From contig NZ_JBHRTF010000004.1 in NCBI RefSeq assembly GCF_042646205.1, forward strand, positions 806,001-870,000: a stretch of 64,000 bases of DNA, read 5' to 3'. This DNA is from Cellvibrio fontiphilus_A. Its GTDB lineage: Bacteria > Pseudomonadota > Gammaproteobacteria > Pseudomonadales > Cellvibrionaceae. The translations under genes were made by a program, and so were the position numbers. The notes under the pieces were generated by a model. The model did not search any database. It was not told the origin of the DNA and worked only from the letters and a program-made list of their open reading frames with translations. Every line of letters starts with the position of its first letter. The stretch's first letter is position 1. Positions 24,911-33,943 of the stretch are shown piece after piece.

Positions 24911-27610
24911 ATGCGTAATAAGTTAAGTGACGCGATCAAGATGGCCAACAAGAGTGCACTGCTGCTCGGCTCTGTTGCCGCTGTTGCTATGATCGGTGTT
25001 CCAAGTGTTGCCTTTGCCCAAAACTCTGCGGATCAAGTGGAAGAGGTAATGGTGACGGGTATTCGTGGCGCTTTGAAAAATGCGGTGGATATCAAACGCA
25101 ACTCTACTGCCGTGGTTGATGCGGTATCGGCAGAAGATGTGGGCAAGTTTCCCGACTCAGATGTAGGTGAATCTCTGGGCCGTGTTCCGGGGGTAACTGT
25201 TGGTCGTGCCTTCGGTCAAGGTGCATCGGTTTCTATTCGTGGTGCTGCGCCACAAATGACACTTACCCAGTTGAATGGTCAAAACGTTGCCTCTACCGGT
25301 TGGTATGACCAACAGGCAATTGATCGCAGCTTTAACTACTCCTTGCTGCCTTCCCAATTGATTGGTGGTATGGATGTGTACAAATCGTCCCAGGCTGATT
25401 TGAATGAGGGTGGCATCGGCGGTACCGTTATCGTGAAAACCCGCAAGCCTTTGGATATGGAAGCTAATACCTTGCATGTAGGTGCTAAAGCGCGCACCGG
25501 CACCATCAGTGACGATGTATCACCAGAGCTGTCGGCCTTGTATAGCTGGAAAAATGAGTCTGAAACTTTTGGTGTATTGGTTGCTGCCGCCACTGAAGAT
25601 TTTGATTACGTTCGTCGCGGCACCGAAGCAGATTACCGCTGGTGGGATGATGTATCGCCAACGACTTTTATTCAGGAGCGCGAGCGCGAAGCATTGGATT
25701 TAACCTTGCAGGCGGCGCCTACTGATAATTTGACTTTGGGCCTGCATGTACTGTCGTTGGATCTCAAAGCGAACAACACCAACACCAGTACTTATATTTT
25801 CAGCGGCTTGGACAAGCGCCCTTCAAACTACACCTGTGAGCAAACCAACGCGGCTGGCATCTGTGTTAAAAACACCACCAAAGAACCTGTGCGTGGCAAC
25901 TTGACTGCTGGTTGGGCAAGCGGTGCGCTGGGCACCGAAACCTTTAACCAAACCTGGGGTCGTGTAGCGGAAATGTCTTCCGATACCTATGACTTTGATG
26001 TGAAGTTTGAAGGTGAAGGTTACACCCTGAGCGGCCGTGTTGGTGGAACTAAAGCTGAAGGTGGCACTAGCTTGACTACCAACTTCTCTCACTTCGCTAG
26101 CCTGGGCGATTACAACATGGCGTTGTGGGCGGGTAGTATTGATGCAACTGGCAAGCAAATTAAAATCAATGCCACTTCTGATTTGAATATGACGCTGGAT
26201 AACTACCGCGCGCAATCGGCTGCAGAATCCTGGGCTGTGAAAAGAGGTCCAAACTCGGACGAAGAAGTTTACGGTCAGATCGATGTTGAATTTGAATTAG
26301 ATTTGGGCGCAATCAAATCATTCAAAACCGGTATTCGCACCACTGATCACGATGTAGAAAAATCTTCTGATCAGGCAGTCATCGGCACTCAAACCCAGCG
26401 TCCAACCTCGGAGTTCTATAGCGGTACTTTCGAAGTAGGTTCGCACGGCTTTAGAGCACCAAAACCTGTGTTGAGCGCAATGATCGATGCAACTCTGGCT
26501 GATGTGACCGGTTGGAAGCAAGAGCGTTCAGGTTACGCGGCACTGAATGAACAAAACGATGCACTTTACGGTATGTTCACTTTTGAAGCAGACGCCGTAA
26601 AAGGTAATTTCGGTTTGCGCTATGTAAGCACTGAAGTAACTGGCAAATCCTACGCGATTGACGGTACTCCACTAGCAACAGGTGACTTGGCGCAAAATGC
26701 GTTCTACAGCAACAGCTTGTCATCTACCACTGAGAAATACGATGACGTTCTACCCAGCATCAACGTGTCATTTGATTTGACTGATGATTTGGTATTGCGC
26801 ACAACGGCTTCTCAAGCGATTAGCCGCGCAAATTACAACGATATGTTCACTGCTGCTACCCAAGCCGGTTATCAGGACACGGTTCAGGGCAACGAGCGTT
26901 TGACTATCGGCAACGTAGGTTTGAAACCTATGAAGGCATCACAAGCTGATGTAGGTCTTGAGTACTACTACGGCGATGGCAACATGTTCTCTGCAACTTA
27001 TTTTGTTAAGTCAGTAAACAACTTTGTTACCAATGAAATTCAGGTGAACCAATCAATTGGTTTGGTAAGCCCAGATACCGGTCTGGATAACTGGGAAGTC
27101 AACACCCTGAAAAACTCTGGTGGTGGTGAAATTGACGGTGTGGAATTGCAATTGAACCACGCTTTCGACAACGGCTTTGGTGTTGTTGTGAACTACACCT
27201 ACACGAACGGCAATGCACCGGCAGAAAGTTATGCTGATCGTATCGGTGTATTCACTGAATCATCAAACGACAGCCTGAACCTGGTGGGTTACTGGGAAAA
27301 TGATGTTTACTCTGCACGCGCTGCTTACAACTGGCGCTCTGAGTACATGATTCGTGAAACTGGTTACTATGGTAACCGTATGCACGATGATTACGGCTCA
27401 TTGGATCTGAGCTTTGGCTGGAACGTTACTGATAGTTTGGGTCTGACTTTTGAGGCAACTAACATCCTCAAAGAAGACGATATCCAGTACGGTGCTGCCG
27501 AGGCTTATACTGCGCAATACGGTATGAAAACACCACTGCTTGAAGGTTTCCCCGCCTGGTCATTTGAAGGTGAAGCAACCTACATGTTGGGTGTAAGCTA
27601 TAAGTACTAA
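24911..27610 (+). CDS. TonB-dependent outer-membrane receptor, probable GlcNAc/chitooligosaccharide uptake
   Basis: An 899-residue TonB-dependent receptor. Start ATG 24911 follows GGGAGA. The signal peptide ends near AFAQ (residues about 30-38); then comes an EEVMVTGIRGAL TonB box/plug start, a plug domain (about 45-170: SAEDVGKFPDSDVGESLGRVPGV, SVSIRGAAPQMTLTQLNGQ, GGMDVYKSSQADLNEGGIGGTV), and a 22-strand barrel ending in the aromatic residue pattern MLGVSYKY. The plug start and the gene context resemble carbohydrate receptors of the Caulobacter/Xanthomonas type. Its promoter carries two regulon operators, so sugar induction is expected. The substrate is inferred from the downstream nag genes. 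Confidence 0.93.
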   Translation: MRNKLSDAIKMANKSALLLGSVAAVAMIGVPSVAFAQNSADQVEEVMVTGIRGALKNAVDIKRNSTAVVDAVSAEDVGKFPDSDVGESLGRVPGVTVGRAFGQGASVSIRGAAPQMTLTQLNGQNVASTGWYDQQAIDRSFNYSLLPSQLIGGMDVYKSSQADLNEGGIGGTVIVKTRKPLDMEANTLHVGAKARTGTISDDVSPELSALYSWKNESETFGVLVAAATEDFDYVRRGTEADYRWWDDVSPTTFIQEREREALDLTLQAAPTDNLTLGLHVLSLDLKANNTNTSTYIFSGLDKRPSNYTCEQTNAAGICVKNTTKEPVRGNLTAGWASGALGTETFNQTWGRVAEMSSDTYDFDVKFEGEGYTLSGRVGGTKAEGGTSLTTNFSHFASLGDYNMALWAGSIDATGKQIKINATSDLNMTLDNYRAQSAAESWAVKRGPNSDEEVYGQIDVEFELDLGAIKSFKTGIRTTDHDVEKSSDQAVIGTQTQRPTSEFYSGTFEVGSHGFRAPKPVLSAMIDATLADVTGWKQERSGYAALNEQNDALYGMFTFEADAVKGNFGLRYVSTEVTGKSYAIDGTPLATGDLAQNAFYSNSLSSTTEKYDDVLPSINVSFDLTDDLVLRTTASQAISRANYNDMFTAATQAGYQDTVQGNERLTIGNVGLKPMKASQADVGLEYYYGDGNMFSATYFVKSVNNFVTNEIQVNQSIGLVSPDTGLDNWEVNTLKNSGGGEIDGVELQLNHAFDNGFGVVVNYTYTNGNAPAESYADRIGVFTESSNDSLNLVGYWENDVYSARAAYNWRSEYMIRETGYYGNRMHDDYGSLDLSFGWNVTDSLGLTFEATNILKEDDIQYGAAEAYTAQYGMKTPLLEGFPAWSFEGEATYMLGVSYKY

Positions 27611-27622
27611 TAGCTGAGTCAC

Positions 27623-27653
27623 AAAAAAGCCCGGCATCTGCTGGGCTTTTTTT
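27623..27653 (+). terminator. intrinsic terminator after TonB-dependent receptor gene
   Basis: AGCCCGGCA and TGCTGGGCT form a stem with flanking A- and T-runs. It separates the receptor from the halogenase gene, which has no visible operator of its own, so the halogenase may depend on partial read-through. Confidence 0.88.
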
Positions 27654-27735
27654 GTTTCTGAGTTATGTTTATCCAGTAAAAATTTATTTGTAAAAAACGC
27701 TGTGTTCTGAAGCGGTTTGTACAGGTGATTGGGCG

Positions 27736-29265
27736 ATGAAAATTAAACGTATAGCAATTGTTGGTGGCGGTACCGCAGGTTGGTTGGCGGCAAACCATTT
27801 GGGGTTTGAATTAAGTCGCGATCCCGAAATAGAAATTACGTTGATTGAATCCAAAGATATTCCGGTAATCGGTGTGGGCGAGGGCACTGTCCCGCATATT
27901 AAAAATACGCTAAAAAAATTTGGCATCAGCGAGGTTGATTTGTTGGTCAGTTGCGATGCAACTTTTAAACAGGGAATTAAATTCGCACAGTGGATGGATG
28001 CAACCAAATACGGTACTGACAATTTTTACTATCATCCATTTAGCTCTCCACACCCTTCCGGTTTTGATGTTACTAATTATTGGTTGCACAACAAATCGGT
28101 TTGTGATTATTCCCAACTGTCAGAAATTTATACTCTCGCTGAACTTAATCGTTCGCCCAAGCAAAAATCGTCGCCACCGTTTATGGGGGTGGTGGATTAT
28201 GCCTACCATTTTAATGCTGCAAAATTCTCTGATTTGTTGGCGCGCAACGCGCGGGAAAAATTTTCAATCAAACATCGTTTTGAGACGATTGCGCGTGTCG
28301 ATCGCCAAGCAAATGGCGATATAAAAGCGCTGGTATTTGAATCGGGTGAGACTGAAGCATTTGATTTTTATATAGACTGCACAGGTTTCGCTGCGTTACT
28401 GGTTGGTGAAACGCTGGGAGTGCCATTTTTAAACAAATCCAACCACATACTCACCGATACTGCCTTGGCTTTGCAGGAACCTACACCTGAACAGCAAGAG
28501 ATTTTGCCCTATACACTGGCTACGGCTCACAAGGCGGGTTGGGTTTGGGATATTCCGCTAACTAACAGGCGCGGTATTGGTTTTGTTTACAGCTCGGCCT
28601 TTATGAGTGAGGATGAAGCTGTCCAGCAACTCTCCACTTATGTTGGGCGGGATTTGCAACAAGCCAATTTGCGTCGTGTGCCCATGAAAATAGGCTACCG
28701 TGAGCGCTTCTGGGAAAAGAATTGTGTCGCGTTGGGATTGGCTCAGGGTTTTGTCGAGCCGCTAGAAGCAACATCTATTTTAGTTACCGATTTTTGCGCA
28801 CAGTTAGTGGCGCGCAGCTTTCCTCAGTACATGGATGATATTCCCCTGCTTGCCGATTATTGTAACCAAGCGGTGAGTTATACCTGGGAAAGAGTAATGG
28901 ACTTTGTTCAGTTGCATTATTCTATTTCCGACCGGCGCGATTCAGCTTTCTGGATAGAAAACACCGAAAAAACGCCGCTTTCACCTATTTTGCAGGAGCG
29001 ATTGGCACGTTGGAAAATCGCTGCACCAAAACGCAATGATTTTTTTAGTACCTTTGATATTTTTGGCGTAGAGAATTATTTATTTGTGCTCTATGGCATG
29101 CATTACCCTACTCGCGCGGGCCGTTTGGGCAAACTGGAGGCTGAGCGCTCCGCTGTTTTGATTCGCGAGCTGCAGGAAGCAGCCAGATTAAATGCCGATA
29201 AGCTGCTATCCCATCGTGCCTGGTTAGTAGAGTTAAAAAAAGCGATGACATCGCAAGCGCGTTAG
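27736..29265 (+). CDS. flavin-dependent tryptophan-halogenase-family protein
   Basis: A 509-residue protein of the tryptophan halogenase family. FAD-binding GGGTAGW is at residues 10-16, the halogenase signature WVWDIP at 269-274, Lys78 (in TFKQGIKF) aligns with the catalytic Lys79 of PrnA, and Glu344 (in FVEPLEAT) with Glu346. Classic members chlorinate free tryptophan using FADH2 from a partner reductase; no flavin reductase gene is seen here. Many relatives are encoded beside TonB-dependent receptors with unknown substrate, as here. It lies 125 bp after the receptor and 23 bp before the DUF6445-like gene. Catalytic residues look intact; halogenation itself is inferred. Confidence 0.9.
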   Translation: MKIKRIAIVGGGTAGWLAANHLGFELSRDPEIEITLIESKDIPVIGVGEGTVPHIKNTLKKFGISEVDLLVSCDATFKQGIKFAQWMDATKYGTDNFYYHPFSSPHPSGFDVTNYWLHNKSVCDYSQLSEIYTLAELNRSPKQKSSPPFMGVVDYAYHFNAAKFSDLLARNAREKFSIKHRFETIARVDRQANGDIKALVFESGETEAFDFYIDCTGFAALLVGETLGVPFLNKSNHILTDTALALQEPTPEQQEILPYTLATAHKAGWVWDIPLTNRRGIGFVYSSAFMSEDEAVQQLSTYVGRDLQQANLRRVPMKIGYRERFWEKNCVALGLAQGFVEPLEATSILVTDFCAQLVARSFPQYMDDIPLLADYCNQAVSYTWERVMDFVQLHYSISDRRDSAFWIENTEKTPLSPILQERLARWKIAAPKRNDFFSTFDIFGVENYLFVLYGMHYPTRAGRLGKLEAERSAVLIRELQEAARLNADKLLSHRAWLVELKKAMTSQAR

Positions 29266-29288
29266 CCATTATTGACTGATTAAACGGG

Positions 29289-29984
29289 ATGCTTAGGCTT
29301 ATGAATGTTCAAATTCTCGACATTGGAAATGAACAGAACAAAGTTATTTGTATTGATAACTTTTTTTCTGACCCTAATCGCCTTGTTGATGTCGCTGCCA
29401 AATCCCTGTTTGCTCCTTATGCTGCTGCAACACAGCGCAAGGGTTATCCGGGGGTGCGCACGGCTGCGCCCGCCGATTACAGTCTTTCATTGGTAAATAG
29501 TGTTAATGAGTTGGTGCGCCGTGAATTTTCGATTGCATCTCCAGCGAGCATTAAATTGCTGCAAGAAGCTATGTGTCTGATGACGGTTCCAGAGTCAGCT
29601 CTTGGCCCGCTGCAAACTATTCCGCATTTTGATGCGAGCAATCCCCATTTTTTTGCCACCTTGTTGTATCTGTGTGATGAGGCGCATGGTGGCACTGGTT
29701 TTTATCGTCATAACGCCACAGGCTATGAAACTATCACGCCTGAGCGTTGTGATCATTACTTGGATGTTTGTTACGAAGAGTTAAACACCAAGCGCCGGGA
29801 GAAACGCTACTTCGCTGATACCGATGCTGCTTTTACCAAAACCGGATTCGTTCCTGCAAAATTTAATCGGTTGGTTATTTATCAGGGCTGTATTTTACAT
29901 TCGGCAAATATCCTATCGGATATCAGCTTACAGGCTGACCCTCGTAAGGGGCGGCTTACCGCTAATGTGTTTTTTAGTTTCTAG
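29289..29984 (+). CDS. DUF6445-like protein, possible 2-oxoglutarate/Fe(II) oxygenase fold
   Basis: About 231 residues, or 227 if the second ATG (29301, MNVQILDIGN) is used; neither start has a strong Shine-Dalgarno. It resembles the DUF6445 proteins often found beside tryptophan-halogenase-family genes. Counting from the second ATG, HFD at 109-111, His200 (ILHSAN) and Arg218 (KGRLTANVFF) are spaced like the H-x-D...H...R iron and 2-oxoglutarate ligands of Fe(II) dioxygenases, and the ends of the strands around them look like the jelly-roll core. It probably acts with the halogenase. The enzymatic activity is an inference from residue spacing only. Confidence 0.7.
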   Translation: MLRLMNVQILDIGNEQNKVICIDNFFSDPNRLVDVAAKSLFAPYAAATQRKGYPGVRTAAPADYSLSLVNSVNELVRREFSIASPASIKLLQEAMCLMTVPESALGPLQTIPHFDASNPHFFATLLYLCDEAHGGTGFYRHNATGYETITPERCDHYLDVCYEELNTKRREKRYFADTDAAFTKTGFVPAKFNRLVIYQGCILHSANILSDISLQADPRKGRLTANVFFSF

Positions 29985-30098
29985 TCATAAATCGCGTAGG
30001 ATTTTTGATGCTTTATCGTTTTTGTTGCGGATTTGTTTGTGTCTAGGCCAGATGTACAACTGGGTTAAATAAAAAATTGAATGGTGTATAAATATTCT

Positions 30099-30127
30099 TT
30101 GACAACGTTGTCTGGCAGGCGTAATCT
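30099..30127 (+). promoter_or_regulatory. second GlcNAc regulon promoter with operator
   Basis: TTGACA (30099-30104), a 17-bp spacer and TAATCT (30122-30127) form a good sigma-70-type promoter. The palindrome GACAACGTTGTC (30101-30112) overlaps the -35 in exactly the same register as at 24791. This should drive the nagK-like to nagB genes. Confidence 0.75.
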
Positions 30128-30224
30128 AAACCTGTCCGATGATGAAAGCCGGGCGGGGTAGCTCTCCATACCCTGTGTGGTGTCAGCGGGCATGAGTTCT
30201 CTAGAGCTGTAGTAGTGGTCTTGT

Positions 30225-30256
30225 GGTTAGTGCCTGTAAGGGCGCTAACCTTTTTT
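30225..30256 (+). terminator. intrinsic terminator inside the leader of the nag operon
   Basis: GGTTAGTGCC and GGGCGCTAACC pair over about 10 bp (one G-T pair) with a short loop, followed by TTTTTT. It lies about 95 nt after the predicted start point and 145 nt before the first gene of the operon, so it would stop transcription early unless bypassed. Confidence 0.75.
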
Positions 30257-30399
30257 AAATCCGGCGGATTTAACGGCCAGTTGTATCGCGGCGGCAGGGG
30301 GAAATATGCGACCATTCCATTGTCAGACTTAACAAGCATTTGGTGTGGCGGCGGTTCGCGCGCGCGACGCTTTATATTTAAAAATAATTGAGGTAAATC

Positions 30400-31296
30400 A
30401 TGGTGAAAATGCCGCTTGGCGATCAGCCCTTGTATATCGGTATTGACGGTGGCGGCACCAAGTGTCGCGCCAGTATCATGACCGGTGATCTGCAAGTGCT
30501 AGGCACTGGCGTGGGCGGCCCGGCTAACCCTTTCCATGGTGTACAACAAGCAAAAGATTCTATTCGTACTGCAGCCGAATTAGCGCTGATCGATGCCGGT
30601 TTTCCGCCTGTAGTAATGAGCCAGCTGATCGCTGGTGCTGGTCTTGCTGGTGTCAATGTGCCCAGCCTCTACGAGGTGATGAGCAGTTGGCAGCATCCCT
30701 TTCAAAGTATGCATCTCACTACTGATTTACACATAGCCTGCCTTGGTGCGCACAACAGTGATCAGGGCGCAGTAATGATTTGCGGCACAGGTTCCTGTGG
30801 TTATTCCTACGTTAACGACGCGGCTTTATTTTTAGGTGGCCACGGTTTTCCTATTGGCGATAAAGGCAGCGGCGCCTGGATGGGCCTGCAAGCAATCAAA
30901 GCGGTATTGCTGGATTACGACAAACTCGGCCCATCCACCATTCTCAGTCACAGCATTAGCAACTTTTTGCAGGCAGAAGGTTTGATGATTGTGGACAAAA
31001 TGTTTGGTGCTAAACAGGGTGACTACGCCAAGTTTGCAATTTTTGTGGTGGATGCCGCCGATGCTGGTGATGAAGTTGCAAGCGGCATTGTGAAAGAAGG
31101 TGCTGCTTATATGAGTGCGGTGGCACGCCGCTTGTGGGCCACGCAACCCGGCCGCATGTCTATTATTGGCGGTCTTGCACCGCGCTTAGTGCCCTGGATG
31201 GATAAAGATATGGCGGAGCATTTATCGCCTGCTTTATATCAACCAGAATTTGGTGCTGTGTATTTTGCCAAGCAACAGTCAAACAAGTGCCGTTAG
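30400..31296 (+). CDS. N-acetylglucosamine kinase, BadF/BadG-type ATPase family
   Basis: A 298-residue sugar kinase of the BcrA/BadF ATPase superfamily, the type used for GlcNAc phosphorylation in many marine and plant-associated bacteria. Phosphate-1 motif GIDGGGTKCRA (residues about 13-23), GAGLAGV, phosphate-2-like MICGTGSCGY, GGHGFPIGDKGSGAWMGLQA and a late IIGGLAPRL adenosine motif are all present. It would give GlcNAc-6-phosphate for NagA. The ATG at 30400 has GAGG 7 nt upstream. It is the first gene of the kinase-permease-nagX-nagA-nagB run. Glucosamine kinase activity is an alternative. Confidence 0.88.
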   Translation: MVKMPLGDQPLYIGIDGGGTKCRASIMTGDLQVLGTGVGGPANPFHGVQQAKDSIRTAAELALIDAGFPPVVMSQLIAGAGLAGVNVPSLYEVMSSWQHPFQSMHLTTDLHIACLGAHNSDQGAVMICGTGSCGYSYVNDAALFLGGHGFPIGDKGSGAWMGLQAIKAVLLDYDKLGPSTILSHSISNFLQAEGLMIVDKMFGAKQGDYAKFAIFVVDAADAGDEVASGIVKEGAAYMSAVARRLWATQPGRMSIIGGLAPRLVPWMDKDMAEHLSPALYQPEFGAVYFAKQQSNKCR

Positions 31297-31454
31297 GAAT
31301 AATTTACACACGGCTTGTTAGGGTTTTTTGTCTGAATGCGCAGCCTTAGTTGGTCATTTTTTCTTGTCATTTTCCAATTCTGTTCGGTCAGTACCAATCG
31401 TTTAACCTAAAAACATAAATTAAAACGTAAACCCACTAGTGCAGGTTACTTAAT

Positions 31455-32747
31455 ATGTCAGTCGAAACTATGGCGGTACCCAAGCAATCCTCCAGTGTTG
31501 TTCCCTTGGCAATGATTGCTGGATTGTTTTTTATTTTTGGCTTTGTAACCTGGCTCAATGGTTCGTTAATGCCTTATTTGGAATTGGTGTTGTCGCTCAC
31601 GCCGTTTCAGGCTTCGTTTATTTTATTTTCGTTTTATATTGCAGTAACGGTTTTTGCTTTGCCATCGTCCTGGGTGATTCGCAAAGTCGGCTACAAAAAC
31701 GGTATGGCGATTGGTTTGGCAGTCATGGCGTCGGCCGCGCTTTTGTATATTCCTGCGGCAAAAACTCATTGGTTCCTGCTGTTTTTGGTAGCGCAATTTA
31801 TGATGGGTGCCGGTCAGACCTTGGTGCAAACGGCAGTGAATCCCTATGTGGTAAAAATGGGGCCAGAGGAGTCAGCAGCGCGTCGCATCAGTATTATGGG
31901 CATTCTGAATAAATCTGCCGGTATTGTTGCACCACTGGTTTTTACTGCGTTAATTCTTGGTGGTATGAGCGGAGCAACATCACAGACTCCCAGTGCGGAA
32001 GAAATTGAACAGCTCGCCAATAATTTGGTATTGCCCTACATCTATATGGCAGTGGTTATTGGCATAGTTGCATTTTTAGTGCGCATTTCCTCACTGCCGG
32101 AATTGGATCTGGAGGAAGACAAAGAAGAGAAGTTGCCGCTGCGTGATGTTTTCCAATTTCCAAATTTGGTGTTGGGTGTGGTGGCATTGTTTTTATACGT
32201 GGGGGTTGAGGTCATCGCCGGCGATACCATCGGTTCCTACGGGCGCAGTATTGGGTACACCAATTTTTCTATTCTGACTTCAATCACTATGTCCTGCATG
32301 GTGTTTGGATACATCCTTGGCATAGTGTTAATTCCGCGAGTTATTTCCCAGCAAAATATGTTGTTAATTTCTGCGGTGTTGGGTGTCTGTTTAAGTTTGG
32401 CCATAGTGCTTGGCAGTAATGAATCCACCAGTATTTCTTCGGTCTTTGCATTTCTGGGTATGCCTGCTATCCCTAACACTATTTTGTGTATCGCTTTACT
32501 GGGTTTGGCTAACGCGATTGTCTGGCCTGCAATTTGGCCACTGGCATTAAGTGGTTTGGGTAAATACACCGCTACCGGCTCTGCATTATTAATTATGGCG
32601 ATTGCGGGCGGCGCTGTAGTGCCGGTGATTCTTGGTGCCGCATCTACGATTGTGGATCGCCAGACAGCCTATATCGTTATGACGCCCTGTTATTTGTTCA
32701 TTCTTTATTACGCAGCAAAAGGACACAAACTGCGCAGCTGGAAATAA
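31455..32747 (+). CDS. nagP: N-acetylglucosamine MFS permease (NagP, FucP-like family)
   Basis: A 430-residue inner-membrane transporter with 12 predicted helices of the FHS/FucP sugar-proton symport family. Recognisable stretches are FFIFGFVTWLNGSLMPYLE near the N-terminus, FMMGAGQTLVQTAVNPYV (a conserved family block), GILNKSAGIVAPLVF, and FLYVGVEVIAGDTIGSYG in the second half. Context makes GlcNAc the likely substrate: kinase upstream, nagX, nagA and nagB downstream. It would take up from the periplasm the sugar that the TonB-dependent receptor brings through the outer membrane. Confidence 0.9.
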   Translation: MSVETMAVPKQSSSVVPLAMIAGLFFIFGFVTWLNGSLMPYLELVLSLTPFQASFILFSFYIAVTVFALPSSWVIRKVGYKNGMAIGLAVMASAALLYIPAAKTHWFLLFLVAQFMMGAGQTLVQTAVNPYVVKMGPEESAARRISIMGILNKSAGIVAPLVFTALILGGMSGATSQTPSAEEIEQLANNLVLPYIYMAVVIGIVAFLVRISSLPELDLEEDKEEKLPLRDVFQFPNLVLGVVALFLYVGVEVIAGDTIGSYGRSIGYTNFSILTSITMSCMVFGYILGIVLIPRVISQQNMLLISAVLGVCLSLAIVLGSNESTSISSVFAFLGMPAIPNTILCIALLGLANAIVWPAIWPLALSGLGKYTATGSALLIMAIAGGAVVPVILGAASTIVDRQTAYIVMTPCYLFILYYAAKGHKLRSWK

Positions 32748-32784
32748 TTTATTCGCACACTGGTTTGCGAGTTGTTTCCAAAAA

Positions 32785-33894
32785 ATGATTGCCTGCGAGG
32801 TACCTGTGGTCAAACAACGTTTTCTTGCTTTGGATGTGATGCGCGGTTTGACCCTCGCGTTAATGATTCTGGTCAATACCCCAGGTTCATGGAACCATGT
32901 CTATGCGCCGCTGTTACATGCCGACTGGCATGGCGCGACGCCCACTGATTTTGTGTTTCCTTTTTTTATGTTTATTGTCGGCTCCGCGATGTTTTTTGCT
33001 GTGCGCGGTTTGCAACAATTAACTCCTGCGGCACAAGCGCAAAAAATTCTGCGCCGCGTGTTGCTGCTATTTATTATCGGCGTATTGTTGTCTGCTTACC
33101 CATTCACTCAGCCCCTAGAACAGTGGCGAGTGATGGGTGTGTTGCAGCGTATTGCCATAGCCTACGGATTTGCAGCGTTTATTATTTTGTATTTTGGTTT
33201 TGCTGGTCGCACGCTGATTAGCGCAGTAATACTTTTGGTTTATTGGGCGCTGTTGAACCTCGCTGCAGATCCTTACAGTCTTGAGCACAACCTGGTGCGG
33301 CAGTTGGATATTGCACTGCTGGGTGAAAGCCACCTTTGGCAAGGCAAGGGTTTGGCCTTTGACCCTGAAGGTATTCTCAGCACGTTTCCCTCTATCGTGA
33401 ATGTGATTATTGGTTTTGAAGCAACACGAGTGCTGCTGGCGAGTGAAAACAAAACCAAAGCGCTCAGTCAGTTATTTGTTGCTGCACTTTTATTGATTGC
33501 TGTCGCCATACTTTGGCACAACCTTTTCCCTATTAATAAATCCCTCTGGACCAGTTCGTTTGTGTTACTCACCTGCGGTGTAGCCATTTTATGGTTATTG
33601 CTCCTGGTAAAAGTTGAGGAATCCGCCGTCGCTAATGCGATAAAACCGGTGTATCGTTTTTTTGAAATTATCGGCAAAAACCCGCTATTTATTTATGTGT
33701 TATCCGGGCTGCTCGCCACCACACTCTATTTAATTCCGGTGGGTGATAAGTCTGCTTATGTTGCACTTTACGATGGGTTTCAACGGATTACAGATCCCTA
33801 TTTGGCTTCTTTATTGTTTGCACTTTTGATGGTGTTAGTACTTTGGTTTGTCGCTTGGGTACTACACAAGCGCAACATCATTATCAGCCTGTAA
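32785..33894 (+). CDS. nagX: NagX, heparan-alpha-glucosaminide N-acetyltransferase-like membrane protein
   Basis: A 369-residue polytopic membrane protein of the DUF5009/HGSNAT-like group called NagX in GlcNAc gene clusters. The N-terminus RFLALDVMRGLTLALMILVNTPGSW and HADWHGATPTDFVFPFFMFIVG are hallmarks; the His in HADWHG is the candidate catalytic residue in the family. About ten helices follow. It may acetylate glucosamine or handle deacetylated sugars across the membrane; the real reaction is unsettled. Start is uncertain: a GTG at 32806 (VKQRFLALD) has GAGG just upstream and may be preferred to the ATG at 32785. Confidence 0.85.
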   Translation: MIACEVPVVKQRFLALDVMRGLTLALMILVNTPGSWNHVYAPLLHADWHGATPTDFVFPFFMFIVGSAMFFAVRGLQQLTPAAQAQKILRRVLLLFIIGVLLSAYPFTQPLEQWRVMGVLQRIAIAYGFAAFIILYFGFAGRTLISAVILLVYWALLNLAADPYSLEHNLVRQLDIALLGESHLWQGKGLAFDPEGILSTFPSIVNVIIGFEATRVLLASENKTKALSQLFVAALLLIAVAILWHNLFPINKSLWTSSFVLLTCGVAILWLLLLVKVEESAVANAIKPVYRFFEIIGKNPLFIYVLSGLLATTLYLIPVGDKSAYVALYDGFQRITDPYLASLLFALLMVLVLWFVAWVLHKRNIIISL

Positions 33895-33943
33895 ACACTT
33901 TTTAATCTTTGGTTTTAGCCTGTATAAACCTAAAGGTAAACCT

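Larger units (their letters stand above)
29985..30399 (+). other. 415-bp intergenic region: regulon promoter plus long leader
   Basis: No supported gene on either strand. It holds a promoter with one operator (30099-30127) and an intrinsic-type terminator (30225-30256). Downstream are a small hairpin (AAATCCGGCGGATTT around 30256-30270) and a GC-rich stretch GCGGCGGTTCGCGCGCGCG (about 30346-30364). The kinase gene's Shine-Dalgarno (GAGG) precedes 30400. Confidence 0.6.

Noticed and set aside
30043..30495. A 150-codon minus-strand open frame antisense to the nag leader and kinase start.
   Set aside because: No Shine-Dalgarno, low-complexity composition, and it overlaps a promoter, a terminator and a well-supported gene.
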